Shown piece by piece: positions 1 to 7,532 of a stretch of DNA of 9,013 nucleotides; within the stretch, counting starts at the first letter, position 1; every line of letters begins with the position of its first letter. The notes beneath the pieces are model-generated. The model was not told the DNA's origin. It was given only the letters and a program-made list of their open reading frames with translations, and ran no database searches. The stretch is from an uncultured Holophagales bacterium (GTDB lineage Bacteria > Acidobacteriota > Thermoanaerobaculia > UBA5066), in NCBI GenBank assembly GCA_937927565.1, contig CALBDV010000667.1, positions 1 to 9,013 of the forward strand. The letters run 5' to 3'. The translations under genes were made by a program, and so were the position numbers.

Positions 1-1
1 C

Positions 2-496
2 GTCACGCCCGACGGCCGCGAGGTCTGGGTCGGGAACCGCGGGAGCGACAACCTCGTCGTCCTCGACGCGGCGACGCTCGAGACGAAGCGGACGATCCCG
101 TGTGCGTCGTTCCCGATCCGCCTCGAGATCTCTCCCGACGGCGAAACGCTCCTGGCTTCGAACGCCCGTTCCGGCGACGTGGCGGTCTTCGACACGAGGG
201 CGGGGAAGGAGCTGAAGCGGGTGAAGATGCCGATGGCCGCGGCGACGACCGAGGGGCGCCTCTTCGCCGATCGCTTCGGGAAGAGCCCCGTGCCGATCGG
301 CCTCCTCGTCCCGCCGGCGGGCCGGGTCGCGTTCGTCGCCAACAGCAACGCCGACGCGGTCGTCGTCTTCGACCTCGCGACCGGCGAGATCCTCAGGACC
401 CTCCCGACCGGAGCCGAGCCCGACGGCCTCGCCTGGACGCCGCTCAGGCCGACGGCAGGGGCCGCAGCGCCGCCGGCCCCGCCCCCCGCCTCGTGA
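2..496 (+). CDS. YVTN-type beta-propeller protein, 3' part only (5' end outside window)
   Basis: The frame is open from the left edge and ends at TGA 494-496, giving 164 visible residues. Three repeated blades can be read. Each begins with a Ser/Thr/Pro-Pro-Asp/Ala-Gly turn, continues with a Val/Ala-x-Asn strand, and ends in Val-Phe/Leu-Asp followed by Ala/Thr-Gly-Lys/Glu and Leu/Thr-Lys/Arg. This is the pattern of YVTN/NHL-like seven-bladed propellers, which are usually exported and act as binding scaffolds or as parts of redox or surface proteins. The last blade runs into a short Ala/Pro-rich tail of about 17 residues that lacks blade character. The gene converges on the amidohydrolase, with only 9 bases between the two stop codons. 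An ATG at 100 in another frame opens a low-complexity Arg-rich shadow and is not the start. The fold call is firm. Ligand and function cannot be read from this part. Confidence 0.85.
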   Translation, partial: VTPDGREVWVGNRGSDNLVVLDAATLETKRTIPCASFPIRLEISPDGETLLASNARSGDVAVFDTRAGKELKRVKMPMAAATTEGRLFADRFGKSPVPIGLLVPPAGRVAFVANSNADAVVVFDLATGEILRTLPTGAEPDGLAWTPLRPTAGAAAPPAPPPAS

Positions 497-505
497 CCCG
501 GGCGG

Positions 506-1516
506 CTACCGCGCCCCGGCCACCACGACGCCGCCCTTCATGACGACGTCGGGCGTCGTCGCGAGGACGGAAGCGTCCGTGAGCGGATTCCTCCGCCAGG
601 CGACGAGGTCGGCGAGCTTCCCCTTCTCCAGGCTTCCCAGGTCCTTCTCGGCCCGGAGGACCTTCGCCGCGCTCGACGTCGCCGCCCGGATCGCCTCCAT
701 CGGGGTCACCCCCGCCTCGACGAGGTAGGCGAACTCCTTCCCGTTCTCGCCGTGCGGGGAGACACCCGCATCGGTGCCGAAGGCGATTGGGACACCCGCC
801 GCCACCGCCTTCGCCGCCGTCGCGCGGACCTGTGCGCCGATCAGCTCGGCCTTCGGGCGGACGACCTCGGGGAAGTAGCTGTCGATCTTCGCCTTCTCGC
901 CGACGAAGATCCCGGCCGAGAGGGTCGGGACGTACCAGACGCCCTTCTCCTTGAAGAGCCGGATCGCCTCTTCGTCCATCTGCGTCCCGTGCTCGATCGA
1001 GTCGACGCCGGCACGTATCGCCCGCTTCATCCCCTCGGCGCCATGCGCGTGGACCGCGACGGGCAGGTCGTAGTCGCGCGCGGTCCTCACGACGGCGTCG
1101 ACTTCGTCCTGGCTGAACTGCGGTGCGTTCGGGCTCCGGGCGAGCGAGAGGACGCCGCCGGTGGCCGTGATCTTGATCAGGTCCGCCCGGTCCTTGTATC
1201 GCTGCCGCACGGCCTTCGCCATCTCGTCCGCCCCATTGGCGACGCCGTCCTTCGGGCCGGGGTCCCCCTGGATCAGGTCGCACCAGCCATTCGTCGGATC
1301 GGCGTGGCCACCGGTCGTCGCGATCGACTTCCCCGCGCTGTAGATGCGCGGCCCTTCGACCCACCCCTGGCGGATCGCGTCGCGCAGCGAGATCGTCGTG
1401 TCGTAGGCGTCGCCGCGGTTCCGCACGGTCGTGAAGCCGGCACGGAGCGTCGTCCGCGCGTGGGAAGCGGCGAGGAGCGCGAGGTCGGCCCGGTTCCAAA
1501 ACCGTGGAAGACTCAC
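506..1516 (-). pseudogene. 5'-truncated imidazolonepropionase-like amidohydrolase
   Basis: The 336-residue product (GTG start at 1516, stop TAG at 508-506) matches the core and C-terminus of metal-dependent amidohydrolases (imidazolonepropionase-like / Xaa-Pro dipeptidase-like group). Visible landmarks are Ala-Gly-Phe-Thr-Thr-Val-Arg near residue 26, Ile-Thr/Ala-Thr-Gly-Gly-His near 65-71, the Ile-Lys-Ile strand with a likely carboxylated Lys at 115, His156-x-His158, Glu-His-Gly at 175-177, Gly-Thr-Asp at 247-249, and a closing Gly-x-Leu-x-Lys-Gly-Lys-x-Ala-Asp-Leu-Val. Family members normally run to about 400-430 residues. They begin with a small beta-sandwich (often after a signal peptide) and the Gly-Leu-Ile-Asp-x-His-x-His metal motif. 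Those first 80-100 residues are missing. The frame stays open upstream of the GTG but has no plausible start, Shine-Dalgarno or His-x-His, and the next gene's promoter and start lie there. I infer a decapitated, probably inactive gene. An assembly break or a functional minimal form is less likely. Confidence 0.75.
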
Positions 1517-1650
1517 CCGCTTCGCGCTGACGACCCCGCCGAACCCGAATCCCGCGCGACGGTCCGTGTTAGCCTTCTCGAGATAGCCGAACGGCCCTCG
1601 GCTCGCGGATAAGCCAAAGCGACGTCCCCCGTAGAGGGTTCGGAGGCTCC
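1517..1650. promoter_or_regulatory. Divergent intergenic region upstream of the DUF1800 operon
   Basis: These 134 bases separate the truncated amidohydrolase from the DUF1800 gene. A clear Shine-Dalgarno GGAGG lies at 1642-1646, four bases before the ATG at 1651. An interrupted inverted repeat lies at 1579-1605: CGA-(GATA)-GCCGA, a 7-base loop, then TCGGC-TCG. It could be an operator or a leader hairpin. I could not pick a convincing -35/-10 pair; GATAAG at 1608-1613 is only a weak -10 candidate. The promoter of the three-gene operon is expected here by position. Confidence 0.4.
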
Positions 1651-4041
1651 ATGAATCCCCTGAAACACCGGCGTACTGGTAAAGGTGTATTCGCCGCGGC
1701 CCTTTTCCTCGCAGGTTCGCTTGCCGCCGACGACCTCCCTGTCGCGGCGCTGGTCACCCCGGTCGCCTCGGGCTTCTACACCGTGACGCCGTGCCGGGCC
1801 GTCGACACGCGAGTCGGGCTCGGGCCGAACGGGGGTCCGGCGCTCGGGGGCGGCGAGGTCCGCGAGTTCGGGATCGCCGGCCTCTGCGGCGTCCCGAACA
1901 GCGCCCGCGCCGTCGCGCTGAACGTGACGGTCGTGAATCCGACGGCCGCAGGCTCCGTCCTGATCTACCCCGCCGGCGAGCCGATGCCGCTGGCCTCCTC
2001 GGTCAACTTCTCCGCGGGGAGAACGCGCGCCAACAACTCGATCGCGGCGGCCGGCGTGGCGGGCCAGGTGTCGGCGTTCTGCGGCATGCCGGCCGGGGCG
2101 ACGGTCGACCTCCTCCTCGACGTCGTCGGGTATTTCGAGGACGCTACCGGCAACAGGCCGCCGGTCGTCCTCGCGGGCTCCGACGCCTCGCTCGCGATGC
2201 CGGCCAACAGCCTCTCGCTGTCGGGGACCTTCTCCGACGACGCCCTGCCGGCCGGCGCGGCGTACACGGCAGAGTGGAGCGTCACCACCGGACCGGCAGG
2301 GGTCTCGTTCTCCGCGCCGGCCTCCCTGGGCACGGACGTGACCTTCGCCGCCGCCGGGACGTACACGCTCCGCCTGACCGTGAGCGACTCGGACCGCTCG
2401 GGCTTCGACGAGCTGACGGTGAAGGTGACGGCAACGCCGCAGGACGTCCTGCGGTTCCTCGACCAGGCCTCGTTCGGACCCGCACCCGGCGAGGCGGAAA
2501 CCGTTCGGACGCAGGGCCTCTCCGAGTGGATCGAGGAGCAGTTCCGCGCGGCGGAAACCGGCTACACGCCCCTGGCGCCGGAGCCGGGGTCCGCACCCGA
2601 AGGCTGCACGTACAACACCGTCTGCTATCGGGACAAGTACACGACCTATCCCGTCCAGAATCGCTTCTTCGCCAACGCCCTTTATGGGAACGACCAGCTT
2701 CGCCAGAAGGTCGCCTGGGCGCTCCACAAGGTCTTCGTCGTCTCGGGAAACGACGTTCCGATGCCGAGCCGGCTGACGCCGTACCTGAGGGTCCTCAACC
2801 GGAACGCCTTCGGCAACTTCCGGGCCCTCCTCGGCGAGATCACCCTCAACACCGCCATGGGCCGGTACCTCGACATGGTGACGAGCACCCGGACCCGTCC
2901 GAACGAGAACTACCCCCGCGAGATCCTCCAGCTCTTCTCCATCGGGACGATGCGGCGGAACCCCGACGGCACGGTTCAGAGCGATTCCGACGGCCCGATC
3001 CCCACGTACGACCAGTCCATCGTGGACGGCTTCTCGAAGGCCTTCACGGGATGGACCTACGCTCCGCAGTATCCGGACGGGATCACGAACTACATCGACC
3101 CGATGGTCCTCGTCCCGGCGAACCACGACACGACCGAGAAGCTGCTGCTGCGCGGCGTGACCCTCCCCGCCGGCCGGACGGGCACGCAGGACCTGAACGA
3201 CGCTCTCGACAACATCTTCCAGGACCCGAACGTCGGGCCGTTCTTCGGGCAGCAGCTGATCCGGATGCTCGTCACGTCGAACCCGAGCCCGGCGTACGTC
3301 GCGCGGGTCACCTTCGCCTTCGACGACAACGGGTACGGCGTGCGAGGAGACATGAAGGCCGTGATTCGCGCGGTCCTCCTGGACCCGGAGGCCCGCGGGA
3401 CCGGTCCCGAGGCCGTTTCGTTCGGGCGGCTCCGGGAGCCGGCCCTCTGGCTCGTCGCCTCGCTTCGCGCCCTCGGGGCGAGATCGGCGGACGGCACGGC
3501 GAACGCCGACGGCTACCTGAACCCCAGGACCTCCCCGCTCGGACAGAGCGTGCTGCGGCCCCCGTCGGTCTTCAGCTACTTCCCGCCCGACTACGAGGCA
3601 CCGGGTGCCGGAGGTCTCCTCGGGCCGGAGTTCGGCATCCTGTCCGCGACGACGGCGCTCGGGCGGGCGAACTTCGTCAACACCCTCGTCTACAACACCT
3701 CCGGATGCCCGGTCGTCGCCCTCCCCTGCCTTCGGCCCAACACCGACCCGACCAACCTGAACGGGAACACCAACGGCGTCTCACTCGGGTTCGCGAGTCT
3801 GGTTCCCCTCGCCGGGAGCCTGGTCGCACCCGACCCGGCGCCGTTGATCGACGAGCTCGACCGGCGGCTCCTGCACGGCACGATGTCGGCGGCCATGCGC
3901 TCGCAGGTCGCGCAGGCGCTGAATGCAATCGCCCCGACCGACCCGACACCACCCGGGGACGTCCTCGGCGGAAAGTTCCGCCGCGTCCAGGCGGGGATCT
4001 ACCTCGTCCTCACCGCATCGCAGTTCCAGGTGGAGAGGTGA
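1651..4041 (+). CDS. Secreted modular DUF1800 protein (N-terminal TPCR...DTR domain, PKD-like domain, DUF1800)
   Basis: ATG at 1651 follows GGAGG at 1642-1646; stop TGA 4039-4041; 796 residues. Residues 1-26 form a Sec-type signal (basic N-terminus, Phe-Ala-Ala-Ala-Leu-Phe-Leu core, cleavage likely after Ser-Leu-Ala-Ala). Residues 42-162 are a beta-rich domain with Thr-Pro-Cys-Arg at 46-49, Asp-Thr-Arg at 52-54, an Asn-Val-Thr-Val strand near 91 and Asp-Val-Val-Gly-Tyr-Phe at 157-162; it carries Cys48, Cys79 and Cys134. Residues 170-262 look like a PKD/Ig-like domain. From about 264 to the end is DUF1800 (PF08811), with Asn-Tyr-Pro-Arg-Glu-Ile-Leu-Gln-Leu-Phe-Ser-Ile-Gly at 420-432, Phe-Thr-Gly-Trp at 465-468, Asn-His-Asp at 491-493, Ser-Asn-Pro-Ser-Pro-Ala-Tyr-Val at 553-560 and a terminal Gln-Phe-Gln-Val-Glu-Arg. 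DUF1800 has no established reaction that I know of and is usually encoded beside DUF1501, as here. I infer an exported, surface- or matrix-binding partner of the next protein. Confidence 0.93.
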   Translation: MNPLKHRRTGKGVFAAALFLAGSLAADDLPVAALVTPVASGFYTVTPCRAVDTRVGLGPNGGPALGGGEVREFGIAGLCGVPNSARAVALNVTVVNPTAAGSVLIYPAGEPMPLASSVNFSAGRTRANNSIAAAGVAGQVSAFCGMPAGATVDLLLDVVGYFEDATGNRPPVVLAGSDASLAMPANSLSLSGTFSDDALPAGAAYTAEWSVTTGPAGVSFSAPASLGTDVTFAAAGTYTLRLTVSDSDRSGFDELTVKVTATPQDVLRFLDQASFGPAPGEAETVRTQGLSEWIEEQFRAAETGYTPLAPEPGSAPEGCTYNTVCYRDKYTTYPVQNRFFANALYGNDQLRQKVAWALHKVFVVSGNDVPMPSRLTPYLRVLNRNAFGNFRALLGEITLNTAMGRYLDMVTSTRTRPNENYPREILQLFSIGTMRRNPDGTVQSDSDGPIPTYDQSIVDGFSKAFTGWTYAPQYPDGITNYIDPMVLVPANHDTTEKLLLRGVTLPAGRTGTQDLNDALDNIFQDPNVGPFFGQQLIRMLVTSNPSPAYVARVTFAFDDNGYGVRGDMKAVIRAVLLDPEARGTGPEAVSFGRLREPALWLVASLRALGARSADGTANADGYLNPRTSPLGQSVLRPPSVFSYFPPDYEAPGAGGLLGPEFGILSATTALGRANFVNTLVYNTSGCPVVALPCLRPNTDPTNLNGNTNGVSLGFASLVPLAGSLVAPDPAPLIDELDRRLLHGTMSAAMRSQVAQALNAIAPTDPTPPGDVLGGKFRRVQAGIYLVLTASQFQVER

Positions 4042-4045
4042 CGCC

Positions 4046-5512
4046 ATGAGCAAGCTCTCGCGCAGGGACCTCCTGTCTCTCGGCGGCTGCGCCGCTCTCG
4101 GCCTCTTCGCCCGAAGCGCCACCGCGAGCCGTCTCTCGCTGATGACCGCGCTCGCCGAGCCCCTCGCCCCGACCGACTATCGCGCGCTCGTGGCCGTCTT
4201 TCTCGCCGGCGGCAACGACTCGAACAACATGGTCGTGCCGGTCACCGGGTACTCCGCGTACTCGGCGGCCCGGGCCGCCGCGGGACTGGCGATCCCCCAG
4301 GCACAGCTCCTTTCGATCACGCCGCCCGCGATGGCGGGCTCGGTCTTCGGACTCCACCCGGAGCTCGCGGAGCTGCACGGGCTCTGGGGCCAGGGAAAGG
4401 CCGCCGTCGTCTGCAACGCGGGAACGCTCGTCGAGCCGCTCGCCTCGCGCGCCGACTACCTCGACGCCGCGCGGAAGAAGCCGTACCAGCTCTTCTCGCA
4501 CTCCGACCAGCAGGGGATCTGGCAGACGTCCCGCGCCGACACGCGCGTCCAGACCGGATGGGGCGGACGCATCGCCGACGCCCTCGCCTGCGTGAACGGC
4601 GGCGTCGCGTTCCCGATGCCGGTCTCCGTCGCCGGGATCAACCTGTTCGCGCAGGGGGTGTCGACCAGGCCACTCGCGATACCCGACTCGGGGACGGCGC
4701 TGAACAACGTCTTCGTCCTCTCGGGCTTCAATTCCTCGGCGGAGTCGATCGCCCGCCGGGCCTCCTTCGACGCGATCCGCGGACAAGACGCCTCGCTCCC
4801 GCTCGTCAAGTCCTCGAGCGACACCCTGCAGCAGGCGATCGACATCGGAGCCCTCTTCGCCTCCGATCCGGTCCTCTCCCCCGACCGCTTCACCGGCCTC
4901 AACACCTCGATCGCCCGGCAGCTGAAGCAGGCGGCCAAGCTCATCCGTCTCAACCGCGACTCGGCCGGGCTCGGACTGAACCGGCAGATCTTCTTCGTGC
5001 AGCAGGGGGGCTACGACACCCACCAGAACCAGATCGGCGACCAGGTCGCGCTCTACGACGCGCTCAGCCAGGCCCTGAACGCGTTCACCCTGACCATGGG
5101 CGACTTCGGCTACGCGGACCGCGTGACCGCGTTCACGCTGTCGGACTTCGGCCGGACGCTTCAGCCGTCGGGATCGGGCACGTCGACGGTCGGCAGCGAC
5201 CACGCGTGGGGAAACCACCAGCTCGTCGTCGGGGGTGCCGTGAACGGCGGGAACTTCTACGGCGTGAATGGTCCGAACGGGTCGATCTTCCCTTCGCTCG
5301 CGATGGGAAACGTCGCCGGGACGAGCGACACCGACACGCGGGGCCGCTGGATTCCGAACGTCGCCGTCGACCAGTACGCCGCCACTCTCGCGAAGTGGTT
5401 CGGGATCTCGACCGCGAACATGGCGACGGTGTTCCCCAACCTCCACCGCTTCGCCTCACAGGACCTCGGGTTCATGAACCTGGCGGGGGTCACGACCCCG
5501 GGCTGCCAGTGA
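4046..5512 (+). CDS. DUF1501 family protein with Tat-type signal
   Basis: 488 residues; ATG at 4046 lies four bases after the DUF1800 stop, with a GAGG Shine-Dalgarno at 4035-4038 inside the upstream gene's last codons. The ATG-free extension back to 3923 overlaps DUF1800 and is rejected. Residues 5-28 carry Ser-Arg-Arg-Asp-Leu-Leu-Ser-Leu-Gly-Gly-Cys-Ala-Ala-Leu-Gly-Leu, a twin-arginine-type signal ending near Ser-Ala-Thr-Ala-Ser. DUF1501 (PF07394) follows: Leu-Ala-Gly-Gly-Asn-Asp-Ser-Asn-Asn at 53-61, Ser-His-Ser-Asp-Gln-Gln at 151-156, Gly-Gly-Tyr-Asp-Thr-His at 321-326, Ser-Asp-Phe-Gly-Arg-Thr at 366-371 and Gly-Ser-Asp-His-Ala-Trp-Gly-Asn-His at 383-391. The family belongs, to my knowledge, to the alkaline phosphatase/sulfatase superfamily, and these Asp/His clusters fit its two-metal site. 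The substrate is unknown. Tat export suggests folding, possibly with metal, before export, and action outside the cytoplasm together with DUF1800. Confidence 0.93.
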   Translation: MSKLSRRDLLSLGGCAALGLFARSATASRLSLMTALAEPLAPTDYRALVAVFLAGGNDSNNMVVPVTGYSAYSAARAAAGLAIPQAQLLSITPPAMAGSVFGLHPELAELHGLWGQGKAAVVCNAGTLVEPLASRADYLDAARKKPYQLFSHSDQQGIWQTSRADTRVQTGWGGRIADALACVNGGVAFPMPVSVAGINLFAQGVSTRPLAIPDSGTALNNVFVLSGFNSSAESIARRASFDAIRGQDASLPLVKSSSDTLQQAIDIGALFASDPVLSPDRFTGLNTSIARQLKQAAKLIRLNRDSAGLGLNRQIFFVQQGGYDTHQNQIGDQVALYDALSQALNAFTLTMGDFGYADRVTAFTLSDFGRTLQPSGSGTSTVGSDHAWGNHQLVVGGAVNGGNFYGVNGPNGSIFPSLAMGNVAGTSDTDTRGRWIPNVAVDQYAATLAKWFGISTANMATVFPNLHRFASQDLGFMNLAGVTTPGCQ

Positions 5513-6315
5513 TGGAGTCGGGGGGACGTTCGGTGCTTCGCCTCGCGGGACCATTCCTCCTGGTCGCTCTCTTCGCCTCGACCGGGCTCCTCGGCGGCAG
5601 CCCATCTGACGGCGTGCCACCGGCCCTGGAGAGCCCGGCCGGGCTGGCCCGCGAGGAGGCCGAGGCCGGGAGCCGGGCCTTCACGGCCGGCGACTTCCTG
5701 GCGGCCGCGGAGAGCTTCGGCCGGGCCGTCGCCCTCGACCCGTCGCTTCCCGCGTACGACGTCCTGCGCGCGCGGGCCCTCGGAGAGCTGATCGAACCGG
5801 ACGATCTCTCACCGACCAACGCGGCCCGCCTCCGAACGATCGTGTCGATCTACGAGGAGCTCCTCTCCGGCGACCCGGCCAACGAGGAGTACGCGCAGGC
5901 CGTCGCGAGCCTCCTCGCAAAGGCCGGCGACGCGGCAGGGCTCGACGCCTGGCTCCTTCGCAGGGGAAGGAACCGCGCCCTCCCGGCGGAAATCCGCAGC
6001 AGCGCCCTGAGATCAAGCGCCGAGGCGGCACTCGGGAAGGCGGCCCGCGAGAACGACGGCGGGAGGCAGGGGGCGGCGGCCACGCTTGCGGCGCGTGCGC
6101 GGCAGCGGCTCGACGAGGCGATCACGATCTCTCCCGACTCCCTGGCGTGCCATGCCCTCCGCCTCCACGGCCTCGAGCTCGAGATCGCGATCGCGCGGGA
6201 GCGGGGGGACGCGCCTCGCCGGGCCGAGCTCGAAGCCCTGCTCTCACGCGCGCGGCGCACCGCGCAAGCCGTCGAGCGCGCACGCAGGACCGCCGAAAGG
6301 ACCGACGAGTACTGA
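5512..6315 (+). CDS. Small exported TPR-like protein, third gene of the DUF1800/DUF1501 operon
   Basis: 267 residues from ATG 5512 to TGA 6313-6315. The ATG overlaps the DUF1501 stop as TGATG, which suggests translational coupling, since no good Shine-Dalgarno precedes it. An in-frame GTG at 5533, preceded by a G-rich run at 5520-5525, is an alternative start that would give a more compact signal peptide. Residues 9-29 are a hydrophobic export signal or anchor; there is no lipobox Cys. Residues 46-80 fit one tetratricopeptide repeat (Glu-Ala-Gly-Ser-Arg-Ala-Phe-x-x-Gly-Asp-Phe, then Ala-Val-Ala-Leu-Asp-Pro-Ser-Leu-Pro). Weaker helical pairs follow near 104-138 and 192-235. The C-terminal 50 residues are Arg/Glu/Ala-rich helix, possibly coiled coil. 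I know no named family for it. Its role is inferred only from position: a periplasmic or envelope scaffold working with the DUF1800/DUF1501 pair. Confidence 0.85.
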   Translation: MESGGRSVLRLAGPFLLVALFASTGLLGGSPSDGVPPALESPAGLAREEAEAGSRAFTAGDFLAAAESFGRAVALDPSLPAYDVLRARALGELIEPDDLSPTNAARLRTIVSIYEELLSGDPANEEYAQAVASLLAKAGDAAGLDAWLLRRGRNRALPAEIRSSALRSSAEAALGKAARENDGGRQGAAATLAARARQRLDEAITISPDSLACHALRLHGLELEIAIARERGDAPRRAELEALLSRARRTAQAVERARRTAERTDEY

Positions 6316-6377
6316 AGCGGCGGGCCCCTCGCCCGAATCGGCTCCGGCCGGACGGGAGGCAGAGCCGCGCGGCAGGA
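6316..6377. terminator. Possible bidirectional terminator between convergent genes
   Basis: These 62 bases separate the stop of the TPR-like gene from the stop of the histidine kinase on the other strand. A short hairpin CGGGC-CCCTC-GCCCG lies at 6321-6335. A looser one pairs CGGCT (6339-6343) with AGCCG (6363-6367) around the palindrome CCGGCCGG. Neither is followed by a T-run on either strand, so intrinsic termination is uncertain. The call rests mainly on position. Confidence 0.3.
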
Positions 6378-7487
6378 TCACCCGCGCTCGAGCGTGAAGC
6401 TGAAGGTGCAGCCGGCGCCGGGCGTCCCCGCGCTCTCCACCGAGACTTCGCCCCCCATCCGCTCCACGAGCCGGCGGACGATCGACAGACCGAGTCCGTG
6501 TCCGGCGACATCGTCGACCGAGAGCCGGGTGAACGGCGCAAACGTCCTCCCGATCTCCTCCGGCGTCAGGCCCCGTCCGTCGTCGCGAACCCAGACGCGG
6601 ACCCGGCGCTCGTCTACGACCTCGGCCCCGAGGTCGACCCGGGGAGGCCGCCCTCCGTACTTCAGCGCGTTGCTGACGTAGTTGGTGAGGACCTGCTCCA
6701 CCCACGGCGCGTAGCCCATCGCCGACGGCCAGGTCGGCGGCAGGCGGACCTCGGCCCCGAGACGCCTCACCTCGTGCGCAAGGCCCGAAAGGCACTCCCC
6801 CGCGATGTGGCCCAGATCGAGAGGCAAGGTCGCGACGTCCGATCGGCGGGTCTCTCCGAGCAGAAGGAGCGCGTCGATGATGGCCTGCATCTTCTGCGCG
6901 CTCCGGGCGATCGCCTCGAGCGACTCCCGTCTCTCGGACTCCGGCAGGGTGTCGAGACTCTCCGCCAGGTGCTCGGCGAACCCGAGGATCGCCGCGACCG
7001 GGTTCTTCAGGTCGTGGGCCACCGTGTGGGCGTAGGCGTCGAGCTCCTCGTTCCGCGCCAGCAGCGCCGCGTTCGACGCGGTGAGGGCCGCCTCCATCTC
7101 CTTGGCCGGCGAGATGTCCTCGAAGATCGTGGCGAACTCCCCCCGCGCCGGAGAGACGACGAGGATTCGGAAGTGGCGCCCCAGCGGCTCGAAGTAGGCC
7201 TCCATCCGCGCCGGCTCACCTGTCATGGCGACACGGCCGAAGACGTCGAGGTAGGGAGCTCCTCCCGCGCCGTAGAGCTCCGAAGCCCTTCGCCCGACGG
7301 CGTCATCGCTCCGGATGCCGGTGTGGGCCTCGTAAGCCGGGTTGGCGTCCGTCAGGACGTAGTCGGCAGGCTCGCCCCGTTCGTCGAGGAGGAGACGGTG
7401 CAACGCGACGCCCTCGGTCATCGACTCGAAGAGCGTCCGGAACCGCGCCTCTCCCTCGTGAGTCACCTGGCCGGCAGTGTCGCTCAT
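6378..7487 (-). CDS. Soluble PAS-domain sensor histidine kinase
   Basis: 369 residues from ATG 7487, chosen because GGAGG sits five bases upstream (7497-7493). Upstream TTG 7523 and ATG 7514 are in frame but would add only a few residues before the PAS domain. Residues 13-130 are a PAS domain (Phe-Arg-Thr-Leu-Phe-Glu-Ser-Met-Thr-Glu-Gly, then Asp-Ala-Asn-Pro-Ala-Tyr). A short helix leads to HisKA with the phospho-acceptor His158 in Ala-His-Asp-Leu-Lys-Asn-Pro. The HATPase domain shows the N-box Asn-Tyr-Val-Ser-Asn-Ala-Leu-Lys-Tyr at 269-277, G1 Asp-Asp-Gly-Arg-Gly at 302-306, F-box Phe-Ala-Pro-Phe at 316-319 and G2 Gly-His-Gly-Leu-Gly-Leu at 329-334. All catalytic boxes are present. There is no transmembrane segment and no receiver domain, so it is a cytoplasmic orphan kinase; no response regulator is in the window. 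It lies downstream of, and in the same direction as, the metallophosphatase gene. The PAS ligand cannot be told from sequence. Confidence 0.92.
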   Translation of the reverse strand: MSDTAGQVTHEGEARFRTLFESMTEGVALHRLLLDERGEPADYVLTDANPAYEAHTGIRSDDAVGRRASELYGAGGAPYLDVFGRVAMTGEPARMEAYFEPLGRHFRILVVSPARGEFATIFEDISPAKEMEAALTASNAALLARNEELDAYAHTVAHDLKNPVAAILGFAEHLAESLDTLPESERRESLEAIARSAQKMQAIIDALLLLGETRRSDVATLPLDLGHIAGECLSGLAHEVRRLGAEVRLPPTWPSAMGYAPWVEQVLTNYVSNALKYGGRPPRVDLGAEVVDERRVRVWVRDDGRGLTPEEIGRTFAPFTRLSVDDVAGHGLGLSIVRRLVERMGGEVSVESAGTPGAGCTFSFTLERG

Positions 7488-7532
7488 TCTGGCCTCCGGG
7501 ACCACCGACGACATTCTCTCCAAAGGCCCGAT

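Noticed and set aside
1517..1800. Missing N-terminus of the amidohydrolase in another frame (simple frameshift)
   Set aside because: None of the three minus-strand frames here shows the Gly-Leu-Ile-Asp-x-His-x-His motif, so a single frameshift does not restore the gene.
1513..3126. 537-codon open frame on the minus strand
   Set aside because: It lies antisense to the well-supported DUF1800 gene, is Arg/Gly/Val/Asp-rich without motifs, and arises from GC-rich codon bias.
1791..4049. 752-codon Arg/Pro-rich frame on the plus strand
   Set aside because: It is a frame-shifted shadow of the DUF1800 gene; the true frame carries the signal peptide and all family motifs.
4010..5446. 478-codon open frame on the minus strand
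   Set aside because: It is antisense to DUF1501 with shadow composition and no recognisable domain or start signal.
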